64,000 bases of DNA, taken from NCBI RefSeq assembly GCF_014284195.1, contig NZ_JACOGC010000002.1, positions 744,001 to 808,000 of the forward strand. Reading direction: 5' to 3'. The DNA comes from Cognatundibacterium griseum. GTDB lineage: Bacteria; Pseudomonadota; Gammaproteobacteria; Burkholderiales; Burkholderiaceae_D. Positions 32,028-39,806 of this stretch are shown here, piece by piece. Numbering within the stretch: position 1 is the first letter of the stretch; every line of letters starts with the position of its first letter. Position numbers and translations under genes: made by a program. A model generated the notes under the pieces. That model was not told where the DNA came from and did not search any database. It was given only the letters and a program-made list of their open reading frames with translations.

Positions 32028-32379
32028 AGATGACTCCCCGGCTTCAGGCAATACAGGGTGCACCAGACTGATGTATGGTTCGTTCAGCGGTGAAATTTTG
32101 GCAGGACCTTGCATCGGCATGCTGAGAGTGGCAATTTTCATGGGACAGAGTTCGGAATTCGTGCAGCCTGGGGTCATTTTTCTGGAAATGGAGGTGCGCA
32201 GGTAAGAAAAAGTAACAATCCCGAATATAGTGACCTGATATGACAGGCGCATGTCATTATTGAAGTACGGCAATAAATTTTGAGAGTATTGTTTTAATCA
32301 TTGCCTGCAGCTGGCTAGGAAAGAAACTTTTTTTTTGCTATACTCCAAGGCTTCGCTCTTAATAGCGAACAACCAAGCC

Positions 32380-32469
32380 GGAGAGGTGGCAGAGTGGTTG
32401 AATGTACCTGACTCGAAATCAGGCGTACTGTAAAAGGTATCGGGGGTTCGAATCCCCCCCTCTCCGCCA
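32380..32469 (+). tRNA. tRNA-Ser (anticodon CGA)
   Basis: A 90-base class II tRNA is visible. The acceptor arms are GGAGAGG and CCTCTCC, followed by G and an encoded CCA. The D-arm is GCAGAGTGGTTGAATGTAC-like, and the anticodon stem CCTGA / TCAGG has loop CTCGAAA (anticodon CGA, reading UCG). There is a long variable arm and a T-arm GGGGG-TTCGAAT-CCCCC. A TATACT −10-like element lies 35 bases upstream and a terminator lies just downstream. Confidence 0.97.
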
Positions 32470-32478
32470 GAATGACGT

Positions 32479-32511
32479 AAAAAAAGCCCTTGAGTAATCA
32501 AGGGCTTTTTT
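32479..32511 (+). terminator. Intrinsic terminator after tRNA-Ser
   Basis: A 13-bp perfect stem (AAAAAGCCCTTGA / TCAAGGGCTTTTT) with a GTAA loop, beginning about ten bases after the tRNA 3' end. Confidence 0.92.
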
Positions 32512-32631
32512 ATTTTCAATTCTCGACGAATATGAGTATCTGGGGAATGACTTCTCCTAAGAGGGCGTCATTGCCGAATCCATCAATACCATTGAGTCTT
32601 ATTGCCATCGTGTAATGTTTACTGATGGCTT

Positions 32632-33987
32632 TCAGCCTTGGCCGCGACTTCCCGAGCGGTGAGTCAGGGCGGGTTTTGTCGCCTGCCGGTTAGTGCTTTG
32701 ACGGGGCTTTCCATTATGTGCTTTGTTGGCTGCCGGTTGTGCTGGCTTGTTTCCGGATTGTGTCCGTGGCGGTCGTTTGCCTGAAGATGGCGGACGTCCT
32801 TCAAAACTACGAAGTTGTATCGGTTGCGCTTTGGCGTTTGGATCCGGAATAAATCCATCGACAATTTCTTTCGGAATCTGGCGTTTGATGAATTTTTCAA
32901 TATCGGCAAGCAATTTAAATTCATCAACACATACCAGGGATACTGCTTCTCCGGTGGAACCTGCACGGCCAGTGCGGCCTATGCGGTGTACATAGTCTTC
33001 CGGTACATTCGGCAGGTCATAATTTACAACGTGCGGTAGCTGATCAATGTCAATACCGCGTGCCGCAATGTCTGTGGCAACCAATACAGGCAGGCTGCCA
33101 TCCTTGAATTCGGCAAGCGCCTTGGTGCGGGCCGACTGACTTTTGTTTCCATGGATTGCCATGGCGCCAATGCCATCTTTACCCAGTTGCTCTACCAGCT
33201 TATTAGCACCGTGCTTGGTTCGGGTAAATACCAATACCTGGGACCACTGGTGTGTTTTGATCAGATGAGCCAGCAATGGGTGTTTTTTGTCTCTGTCTAC
33301 TGGATGGATTTTCTGTGCGATCACTTCCACTGTTGAATTGCGCCGGGCAACCTCGATCATCGCAGGATTATTCAATAAGCGGTCTGCCAGTGCTTTGATG
33401 TCATCGGAGAACGTTGCAGAAAATAACAGATTCTGGCGTTTGGCCGGCAGAATGGCGAGCACTTTCTTGATGTCGTGAATGAAACCCATATCGAGCATGC
33501 GGTCAGCTTCATCCAGCACGAGTATTTCAATATGGCGCAAATCAATCGTGCCTTGCTGATGATGATCGAGCAAACGTCCCGGAGTGGCCACCAGAATATC
33601 CACGCCATGTTTTAATAATTTGATTTGCGGATTAATTCCAACGCCACCAAATATAACGCCGGAATTCAGTGGCAGATATTTACTGTACAAGGCGATATTC
33701 TCCTGTACCTGCGCTGCCAGTTCTCTGGTAGGTGTCAGCACCAGAACGCGAATGACGCGGCGGGCAGCTTTGTCCTTGAGTGTGGTGGTGCTGGCTAAAC
33801 GCTGCAGGATAGGCAACGTGAAACCCGCCGTTTTGCCGGTTCCGGTTTGTGCGCCAGCCAATAAATCTCCGCCACGAATGACGGCAGGAATTGCCTGTTG
33901 CTGAATTGGGGTGGGGGAGACATAACCCTGTTCGCTGACTGCACGAACAATATCCTCGGACAAACCGAGTTCGCTAAATGATGACAT
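32632..33987 (-). CDS. rhlE: DEAD-box ATP-dependent RNA helicase, RhlE type
   Basis: The 451-residue cytoplasmic helicase carries the Q motif ([15 protein letters not shown], then TPIQQQAIP), Walker A AQTGTGKT (about 45), [15 protein letters not shown] in [13 protein letters not shown] (about 156), SAT in [11 protein letters not shown], and the C-terminal [17 protein letters not shown] and [10 protein letters not shown] motifs. After about residue 385 there is a basic, low-complexity tail rich in Lys, Arg, Pro, Gln and Asn, as usual for RhlE-type proteins in RNA remodelling and cold growth. suhB lies upstream on the same strand with a 90-base gap. Confidence 0.93.
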   Translation of the reverse strand: MSSFSELGLSEDIVRAVSEQGYVSPTPIQQQAIPAVIRGGDLLAGAQTGTGKTAGFTLPILQRLASTTTLKDKAARRVIRVLVLTPTRELAAQVQENIALYSKYLPLNSGVIFGGVGINPQIKLLKHGVDILVATPGRLLDHHQQGTIDLRHIEILVLDEADRMLDMGFIHDIKKVLAILPAKRQNLLFSATFSDDIKALADRLLNNPAMIEVARRNSTVEVIAQKIHPVDRDKKHPLLAHLIKTHQWSQVLVFTRTKHGANKLVEQLGKDGIGAMAIHGNKSQSARTKALAEFKDGSLPVLVATDIAARGIDIDQLPHVVNYDLPNVPEDYVHRIGRTGRAGSTGEAVSLVCVDEFKLLADIEKFIKRQIPKEIVDGFIPDPNAKAQPIQLRSFEGRPPSSGKRPPRTQSGNKPAQPAANKAHNGKPRQSTNRQATKPALTHRSGSRGQG

Positions 33988-34076
33988 GGATTTCTACTGG
34001 ATTACTGAAAACACGGATTCATTTTTCGTGAATCCGGAAGGGAGCCTGCATGCCGGGGCATGACAGGCCATGATGC

Positions 34077-34880
34077 TTACTTTGTTGTTGCCGCAAAGGG
34101 CTGGAGTACATTGACCATCTGCGCAAATACTTTGGGTGTTCCGGCTAATACGTCACCCTTATACAGGTAATCAGCATCGCCAGAGAAGTTGCCCACGATG
34201 CCACCGGCTTCTGTAATCAGCAAGGAACCTGCAGCAATATCCCATGGTGCCAGGCCTTTTTCAAAAAAGCCATCGAGGCGTCCTGTCGCCACATAAGCAA
34301 GATCCAGTGCCGCAGAGCCCGGTCTTCTGAGTCCCTGGCATTTACCGGTCATGACTTTGAACATTTCCAGATATTGATCAAGCGCCGACAGGTCTCTGGA
34401 GGGAAAGCCGGTTCCAATCAAAGAGTCTGCCAGTTTATCGCAACGTGTGACGCGAATCCGTTTTTCATTCAGAAATGCGCCGGCTCCTTTGGTGGCGGTG
34501 AACATTTCATTACGGGTAGGATCATAAACCACGGCCTGGGTAATGACTCCGCGGTGCTGCAAAGCAATGGAGACGCAATATTGCGGGAAACCGTGAATGA
34601 AGTTGGTGGTACCATCGAGCGGATCAATGATCCATACATAATCATTTTCGTCATGCAGATTAGCGGATGCGCCAGACTCTTCTGCCAGAATCGCATGATC
34701 TGGATAAGCAGTTTTTAAAACCTCAATAATGGCGGCTTCTGCGGCCTGATCAACTTCAGTGACAAAGTCATTGAAATGTTTTTCCGTGACGCTTACGCGA
34801 TCAAGGTCAAATGAAGCACGATTAATCAGTGTCGCGCCACGACGAGCGGCTTTGACCGCAGTATTCAGCATTGGGTGCAT
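34077..34880 (-). CDS. suhB: Inositol-1-monophosphatase family protein SuhB
   Basis: The 267-residue Mg-dependent phosphatase has the metal-binding set ILAEESG (about 66), [17 protein letters not shown] (about 82–98) and [15 protein letters not shown] (about 215–229). SuhB also acts as an rRNA transcription and processing factor in enterobacteria, within the Nus antitermination complex. It is divergent from trmJ. In many proteobacteria suhB and trmJ are neighbours transcribed divergently, as here. A small dyad (34914–34930) lies in the shared promoter region. Confidence 0.94.
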   Translation of the reverse strand: MHPMLNTAVKAARRGATLINRASFDLDRVSVTEKHFNDFVTEVDQAAEAAIIEVLKTAYPDHAILAEESGASANLHDENDYVWIIDPLDGTTNFIHGFPQYCVSIALQHRGVITQAVVYDPTRNEMFTATKGAGAFLNEKRIRVTRCDKLADSLIGTGFPSRDLSALDQYLEMFKVMTGKCQGLRRPGSAALDLAYVATGRLDGFFEKGLAPWDIAAGSLLITEAGGIVGNFSGDADYLYKGDVLAGTPKVFAQMVNVLQPFAATTK

Positions 34881-34913
34881 AAGGTTTCCGATAAAATGAC
34901 GGCAAACAGATCA

Positions 34914-34930
34914 TCACGCTTCACGCGTGA
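34914..34930. promoter_or_regulatory. Dyad in the suhB–trmJ divergent promoter region
   Basis: TCACGCGTGA (34921–34930) is a perfect 10-bp palindrome. An extra TCACGC half-site begins at 34914, making TCACGC-TTCAC-GCGTGA another inverted repeat over the same bases. It could be an operator acting on either gene. No binding protein is suggested by the sequence. Confidence 0.3.
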
Positions 34931-35029
34931 CGGATCATATTGCTGGACAAAAATGATAAAGAGCGTGCGCTGCTGTTTTCCGGAACAGCCCGTAACTGAA
35001 AAAACAACGCAAATATTCCGCTATTTTAA

Positions 35030-35797
35030 ATGAACTTGACACAAACTGACACATCTCTTTTTAATCGCTTGCGATTTGTTCTGGTGGAAACCAGCCACCC
35101 GGGGAATGCCGGGGCAGCTGCCCGGGCATTAAAAACCATGGGGTTTTCCCAGCTTTATCTGGTGCGGCCACGGTTTGCAGATGTACTCAAACACCCTGAT
35201 GCGATCGCCTTTGCTAGCGGAGCTCAGGATATTCTGGATAATGCCCGTATTGTTGATACGGTAGAAGAAGCTCTGGTGGGCTGTGATCTGGTGGCCGCAG
35301 TCAGTGCCCGGCTGCGTGAGTTTTCGCCGCCATTGATCACACCGCGGGATCTGGCGAGTCAGGCTGCAGGAAGTCTGGTCAATGCAGCGCTGGTATTTGG
35401 CAGTGAGCGCTATGGCTTACCCAACGAAGTAGTCATGAATTGTCAATGGCTGATTAACATACCAGCCAATCCTGAGTATTCATCACTGAATCTGGCGCAG
35501 GCAGTTCAGTTATTGGCTTACGAGGGAAGAATGGCCGCCGGGCAGAGCGTAATATCTGATGCTGAAAAGAACGTTCAGATTGGATTCCGCGGGCAGCTGG
35601 CAACCAGCGAGATGCTTGACGGCATGTATGCTCATCTGGAGCAGGCCTTGATCAAAATTGATTTTTTGCACCCGGATCAGCCGAAGAAATTGATGCCCCG
35701 ATTGAAGCGTTTATTTTCCCGCACTCAGCTGGAAACTGAGGAGGTCAATATATTGCGTGGAATTGCAAAAAAAATCATGGACATGCCTGGTAAATAA
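35030..35797 (+). CDS. trmJ: tRNA (cytidine/uridine-2'-O-)-methyltransferase TrmJ
   Basis: TrmJ adds a 2'-O-methyl group to nucleotide 32 in the anticodon loop of several tRNAs. The 255-residue SPOUT-class enzyme has motif 1 HPGNAGAAARALKTMGF (about 23–39), motif 2 NAALVFGSERYGLPNE (about 117–132), and motif 3 INIPANPEYSSLNLAQAVQ (about 142–160), which together form the knotted SAM site. The C-terminal helical extension (about 190–255) is typical. Normal length and start; transcribed away from suhB. Confidence 0.94.
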   Translation: MNLTQTDTSLFNRLRFVLVETSHPGNAGAAARALKTMGFSQLYLVRPRFADVLKHPDAIAFASGAQDILDNARIVDTVEEALVGCDLVAAVSARLREFSPPLITPRDLASQAAGSLVNAALVFGSERYGLPNEVVMNCQWLINIPANPEYSSLNLAQAVQLLAYEGRMAAGQSVISDAEKNVQIGFRGQLATSEMLDGMYAHLEQALIKIDFLHPDQPKKLMPRLKRLFSRTQLETEEVNILRGIAKKIMDMPGK

Positions 35798-35993
35798 CAT
35801 CAAAAAGGGTTTGTCGTATCAAACCTTGTTGAATTGTTGTTTAAATTGATAAATATGATGAAATCGATTGTATTAAAATTAATTTCTTTCCTCTTTAGTA
35901 TTTTCAGCAACATCTTATTTGTTATAACCTCAGTAAGATTGCAGTGAGGATACATTGCATATTCAAAATAATTTTTACAATTAAAAGGGTGTC

Positions 35994-37901
35994 ATTATTT
36001 CCGTTTTATTCAGACGATCCGTTATTTCCCGACTATGTGCAGGTCTGTTTGCCATCAGCCTGGCGAGTCCCGTTGCCGCATTAGGTGTCGGCGGGTTGCG
36101 TATGCAGTCGTCACTTGGTCAGCCGCTGAAAGCACAGCTGGAAGTAACCGGCGCAGAGGCTTTTGATATTGATCTGAATTGCTTCAAAGCGTCGGTGGAG
36201 GCGGCAGATGGCACTTTACTGGCGCCTGTTGCATTAAATTTTATCTCGCAGGGTGACCGGCGCTTCCTGACGCTGGCAACGCGAAAAAATTTACTGGAAC
36301 CGGCCGTTAAAGTCATGCTGAAGGTGAATTGCGAAATTCAGTTTCATCGCGAGTATCTGGTGTTACTGGATCCGCCCGAATTATCGACTTCTTCTCCAGT
36401 AGAGCAACCCCGCACTCAACCAGAAAGTGCAGCATTCAAAGCAGATGTTTCTGCTTCTGAAAAACTCGCAAAGAAAGAGCAGGGGCGGCAAGTAATCCGT
36501 CCGGCCGCATTGGCGCGTCAAGCATCAGAGGAACCTGTTACTCATAAGAGAAAAAATACGCCACAGCAAAAAATATCGCCTGAACTGTTTTTGCCGCGAC
36601 CTGCCAGCGCCGGAAAGGATACGCTTAAATTATCGGGGGGTGGGGAGAATCTGGTTTTTGGCTTAAGGTCATCTGACACATTGTCACTCCCTGAACAAGG
36701 CGCTACCTCTGCTAACGCGGATATTGAAGCAATCAGACTGGCGCAGGCCCAGTTCGCGGCAATGCTGCGCGATGAAAAATTACCGGTGGTAAATGCAGAG
36801 AAAACTAATGCAGAGCAACAAAAAATACAAAGCCTGCAACATGAAGCCATTCAGCTGAAGCGCCAGATTCAAATCGACAAAGCTGCTGTGGAAGAGTTAA
36901 AAGACACTTCAGTCTCTAAAAACTGGTTATACCTTCTGCTGGTTCTGATGTCGGGCGGCATTGCGGTATTGCTGACGCTGCTCGCCTACGTACGGCGGCT
37001 GCATAAAAAAACGGCATCTACCTGGTGGGAACAAAAAGAATCGAAAAATATGGAAACCCGGCGCAGTGTCGAGGAACTGGTTGACCATGTTCAGGCTTCT
37101 TATGGACCGACCACGACCACAAGCGAACATTCGCAGCTAATGGAAAAATCGTTTGCAGCCAGTGACCTGGCGCACGTATCAGTTATACCAAAAAATAGCC
37201 GGGGACAATCGGCAGCACAGGGAGATCTGGAAGCCAATTCCGTTTTCAGCCGCAGCTACACACCTTCACTGGAAGACACCAACAGCAGCACTTTTAACTT
37301 TTTCTCTTCACGCGGACATTCTCTCAAAGTTGAAGAAATTTCAGATGTGACTCAGGAAGCTGAATTCTGGATGTCGGTGAATGATCCTGAGCGGGCAATT
37401 GAAATTCTCGAGCCGCAGGCTGAGCAGAATCAGCCTGAATCCCCGGTGCCTTGGCTGTATCTGCTAGATCTTTACCGCTTGACTGGTAACAAAGAAAAAT
37501 ACGATGCGCTCAGGGATCGCTTTATCGTTTATTTCAATGCGAATGTGCCTGAGTTTGAAGTCGATCCCGCCAGTCTGACGGTGCGTCATCTGGATGATTT
37601 TGAACATCTGATCCAAAAAATCTGCAGCCTCTGGACGAGCAATGATATTCTGCCGTTCCTGGAAAGTCTGCTGATCGACGATCGTGATGGTAAGCGTATG
37701 GGATTTGATTTGCCGGTCTATCGGGATATTCTGCTGCTGATTTCGATTGCCAATGAGCTTGACAGATTGAAGTCATTTGGCGAACAGATCAGTGGCTGGA
37801 AAGCTGCGACGGATATTCCGTTGGCAGAGTCGGAAGCGAATTCGGCAGATCAGTCACACGTCATTAACTTTGAAGCCATCGACTTTCACACAAAACCCTG
37901 A
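35994..37901 (+). CDS. FimV/HubP-like polar hub protein, probable AUU start
   Basis: The frame encodes a signal peptide (…CAGLFAISLASPVAA), then the FimV N-terminal domain opening LGVGGLRMQSSLGQPLKAQ, a long Gln/Pro/Lys-rich linker, a coiled-coil stretch (about 250–300), one membrane segment (about 305–328, NWLYLLLVLMSGGIAVLLTL), and an acidic C-terminal TPR-like domain (VTQEAEFWMSVNDPERAIEIL…). This is the FimV/HubP layout of pole-organising proteins linked to type IV pili and chemotaxis. No ATG, GTG or TTG lies between the upstream in-frame stop (35982–35984) and the signal peptide. The best start is ATT at 35994 or 35997, behind AAAAGGG at 35983–35989. A TTG at 36096 would remove the signal peptide and has no spaced ribosome site. 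Confidence 0.83.
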   Translation: MISVLFRRSVISRLCAGLFAISLASPVAALGVGGLRMQSSLGQPLKAQLEVTGAEAFDIDLNCFKASVEAADGTLLAPVALNFISQGDRRFLTLATRKNLLEPAVKVMLKVNCEIQFHREYLVLLDPPELSTSSPVEQPRTQPESAAFKADVSASEKLAKKEQGRQVIRPAALARQASEEPVTHKRKNTPQQKISPELFLPRPASAGKDTLKLSGGGENLVFGLRSSDTLSLPEQGATSANADIEAIRLAQAQFAAMLRDEKLPVVNAEKTNAEQQKIQSLQHEAIQLKRQIQIDKAAVEELKDTSVSKNWLYLLLVLMSGGIAVLLTLLAYVRRLHKKTASTWWEQKESKNMETRRSVEELVDHVQASYGPTTTTSEHSQLMEKSFAASDLAHVSVIPKNSRGQSAAQGDLEANSVFSRSYTPSLEDTNSSTFNFFSSRGHSLKVEEISDVTQEAEFWMSVNDPERAIEILEPQAEQNQPESPVPWLYLLDLYRLTGNKEKYDALRDRFIVYFNANVPEFEVDPASLTVRHLDDFEHLIQKICSLWTSNDILPFLESLLIDDRDGKRMGFDLPVYRDILLLISIANELDRLKSFGEQISGWKAATDIPLAESEANSADQSHVINFEAIDFHTKP

Positions 37902-37975
37902 AAGTGATACGAATACCCCGATGAAGCGTCATCATTTTTACATCTGAATTTCCATTAAACGGAAGGTCGTCACAC

Positions 37976-38623
37976 ATGATTAAACTTTGTGGTTTTGCCG
38001 TAAGCAATTATTACAACAAGGTCAAACTGGCTTTGCTGGAAAAGCAGATTCCGTTCGAAGAAGCTCTGGTATGGACGGATCGTTCGCCGGAACTCATCGC
38101 CAGATCACCGCTTGGTAAGGTGCCGTATATTGAAACTCCACACGGTGCCTTATGTGAGTCGCAAGTGATTCTGGAATATCTGGAGCAGGTTTATCCGGAT
38201 CGCCCGTTACTTCCTGAGGATGCTTTTGCGGCAGCCAAGGTCCGTGAGCTGATCGTATTTCTGGAATTGCATCTGGAACTGGTTGCGCGCGAACTGTATG
38301 GGCAGGCATTCTTTGGCGGCAGTATTTCGGATGAGATCAAAAACCGCACGGAGAAGCAGCTGACCCGCAATATCGCAGCTTTTGCAAAGCTGGCGAAATT
38401 TGATGCATTTATCGCAGGCTCTGAATTCAGCATGGCGGATTGCGCAGCAGTCGTGCATTTGCCTTTGATCACACTTGCTACGAAAATTATTTATGGCCGC
38501 GATTTTCTGGCAGAGTTGCCAGTGAAGGAATATCTGGAGCGTTTGGCTACGAGACCCCATATCCAGAAAGTGAATGCCGACCGGAAAGAAAATCAGGCGC
38601 TCATGATGAGCCGTAAAAAATAG
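37976..38623 (+). CDS. Glutathione S-transferase family protein
   Basis: The 215-residue protein has an N-terminal thioredoxin-like domain (about 1–78) and a helical C-terminal domain. It starts IKLCGFAVSNYYNKVKLALLEKQIPFEE, where Ser/Asn/Tyr near residues 9–12 are in the glutathione-activating position, then has SPLGKVPYIET and CESQVILEYLEQVYP, the glutathione-binding loop. The C-terminal part includes FSMADCAAVVHLPL, the usual N-capping box. It is cytoplasmic; substrate unknown. It follows the FimV-like gene by about 75 bases and ends at a bidirectional terminator. Confidence 0.9.
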   Translation: MIKLCGFAVSNYYNKVKLALLEKQIPFEEALVWTDRSPELIARSPLGKVPYIETPHGALCESQVILEYLEQVYPDRPLLPEDAFAAAKVRELIVFLELHLELVARELYGQAFFGGSISDEIKNRTEKQLTRNIAAFAKLAKFDAFIAGSEFSMADCAAVVHLPLITLATKIIYGRDFLAELPVKEYLERLATRPHIQKVNADRKENQALMMSRKK

Positions 38624-38648
38624 GATCAGCACAGAGCGCGGTATCAAT

Positions 38649-38677
38649 AAAAATGGGAAGCTGTGCTTCCCATTTTT
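38649..38677. terminator. Bidirectional terminator between the GST and PP2C genes
   Basis: A 13-bp perfect stem (AAAAATGGGAAGC / GCTTCCCATTTTT) with a TGT loop serves the two convergent genes. It overlaps the last bases of the PP2C stop codon. Confidence 0.88.
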
Positions 38678-39476
38678 ATACTGCCCGGCGCATTTTTTGC
38701 ACGGTATAGTTTTTCACTTCTTTCGGCGGCTCAACCAGTTTCACGATGGCGAATGTGCAGTTGTCGCCACGCGGAGCACCGCGATCCCGCGCTTTGCGGA
38801 TCAGTAATTCAGATGCCTGGCGAGGTGAATTCGCAGCGACTGCGGCGGACAATTCAGCATCGTCAAAGTAGTGCCAGAGTCCATCGGAGCATAATAAAAA
38901 ACAGTCGTTGACCTGAAGATTATCGCGCTGCCCAAATTCAATATAAGGCGGGGAGGTGGTTGAGCCCAGCACATTGACAAGGATATTGGCTAACTTATGG
39001 GTTTTGGCTTCTTCCGATTGAATTTTTCCTTCACTGACCAGTTTTTCAACGTAAGAGTGATCCCGGGTTCTTTCAGCGAAATTAGGGCCGCTGAAACGGT
39101 ATAGGCGTGAATCGCCTGCATGCGCCCAGATTGCCTGCTGCTGCGGGGTAATCACCATGGCGACTAATGTGCTGTGCGGTTCTTTTTCCGCCGAGACGGC
39201 GGTTAGCTTGATGACGGTGTGCGCTTCCTGCAGGATGGATTCGAGCAGATGACGCACATCGTTGCCAGGGTAAAAGTCATCAAATAACTGTTTCGCTGTA
39301 CGTACTACCTGCTCTGCCGCCAGTGCGCCACCGCTTTTTCCACCCATGCCGTCGGCCACCACGGCCATCATATAGCCAGGTGCATTGGGGGCGGCAAAAA
39401 GCCCGACCCTGTCCTGTTGTTCTTGCCTGTCACCGATATGTTGCCCGGTGCCGGCTTCGATCTTATATTGGCTCAT
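38676..39476 (-). CDS. PP2C-family Ser/Thr protein phosphatase
   Basis: The 266-residue metal-dependent phosphatase has no membrane segment. The PP2C aspartates are visible in the RQEQQDRVG start, AVVADGMGGKSGG (about 36–48), WAHAGDSRLYRF (about 120), CSDGLWHYF (about 192) and GDNCTFAIVKL (about 240). Such bacterial PP2C (Stp/PppA type) enzymes reverse Hanks-type kinase phosphorylation. A kinase is encoded at 17.1–18.1 kb; whether they are partners is inference. The gene ends in the shared bidirectional terminator. Confidence 0.92.
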   Translation of the reverse strand: MSQYKIEAGTGQHIGDRQEQQDRVGLFAAPNAPGYMMAVVADGMGGKSGGALAAEQVVRTAKQLFDDFYPGNDVRHLLESILQEAHTVIKLTAVSAEKEPHSTLVAMVITPQQQAIWAHAGDSRLYRFSGPNFAERTRDHSYVEKLVSEGKIQSEEAKTHKLANILVNVLGSTTSPPYIEFGQRDNLQVNDCFLLCSDGLWHYFDDAELSAAVAANSPRQASELLIRKARDRGAPRGDNCTFAIVKLVEPPKEVKNYTVQKMRRAV

Positions 39477-39560
39477 ACGTCTCGGTAGATTACACTAATG
39501 AAAAGTCTGCTTTGCATGACTTTCCCGAAATTAACACTATTCTACTGTAAGCTGAAGGCT

Positions 39561-39761
39561 ATGAGCCATCCTGAACAAGTACGACAACGAATAATTGAGC
39601 TGGAAGTGGAGCATCGGGATCTTGATGTCGTGATTAACGCGCTGCTCAAAGACCCTGCACATGATGAACTGCAATTGCGCAGACTGAAAAAGCGTAAATT
39701 ACAGCTGAAAGATCATATCACTTTACTCAAAATGCAGCTGACTCCTGACGTGCCAGCCTGA
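39561..39761 (+). CDS. Small YdcH-like protein (DUF465)
   Basis: A 66-residue protein, nearly all helical and highly charged, with the DUF465/YdcH pattern: ELEVEHRDLDVVINALLKDP followed by LQLRRLKKRKLQLKDHITLLKMQL. It probably forms a two-helix hairpin. Function is unknown for the family. The ATG at 39561 (MSHPEQV) is preferred over an in-frame start 63 bases upstream that would add a hydrophobic unrelated tail overlapping the divergent PP2C promoter. Confidence 0.85.
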   Translation: MSHPEQVRQRIIELEVEHRDLDVVINALLKDPAHDELQLRRLKKRKLQLKDHITLLKMQLTPDVPA

Positions 39762-39806
39762 GATTACCCACAGGAAAAAACTGTTTTTGTCCTTGAATGC
39801 CCGATT

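Noticed and set aside
32028-32273. N-terminal extension of the EAL–CBS–GGDEF protein
   Set aside because: The GGGGAG site points to the ATG at 32027; upstream ATGs have no ribosome site. The ATG at 32141 remains a minor possibility.
32298-32519. A 73-codon minus-strand frame with GGEGGIRTPDT
   Set aside because: It is antisense to tRNA-Ser; this peptide is a well-known artefact of translating tRNA-Ser backwards.
34043-34069. Hairpin between rhlE and suhB as a terminator
   Set aside because: It has GC-rich arms with a bulge but no T-run on either strand.
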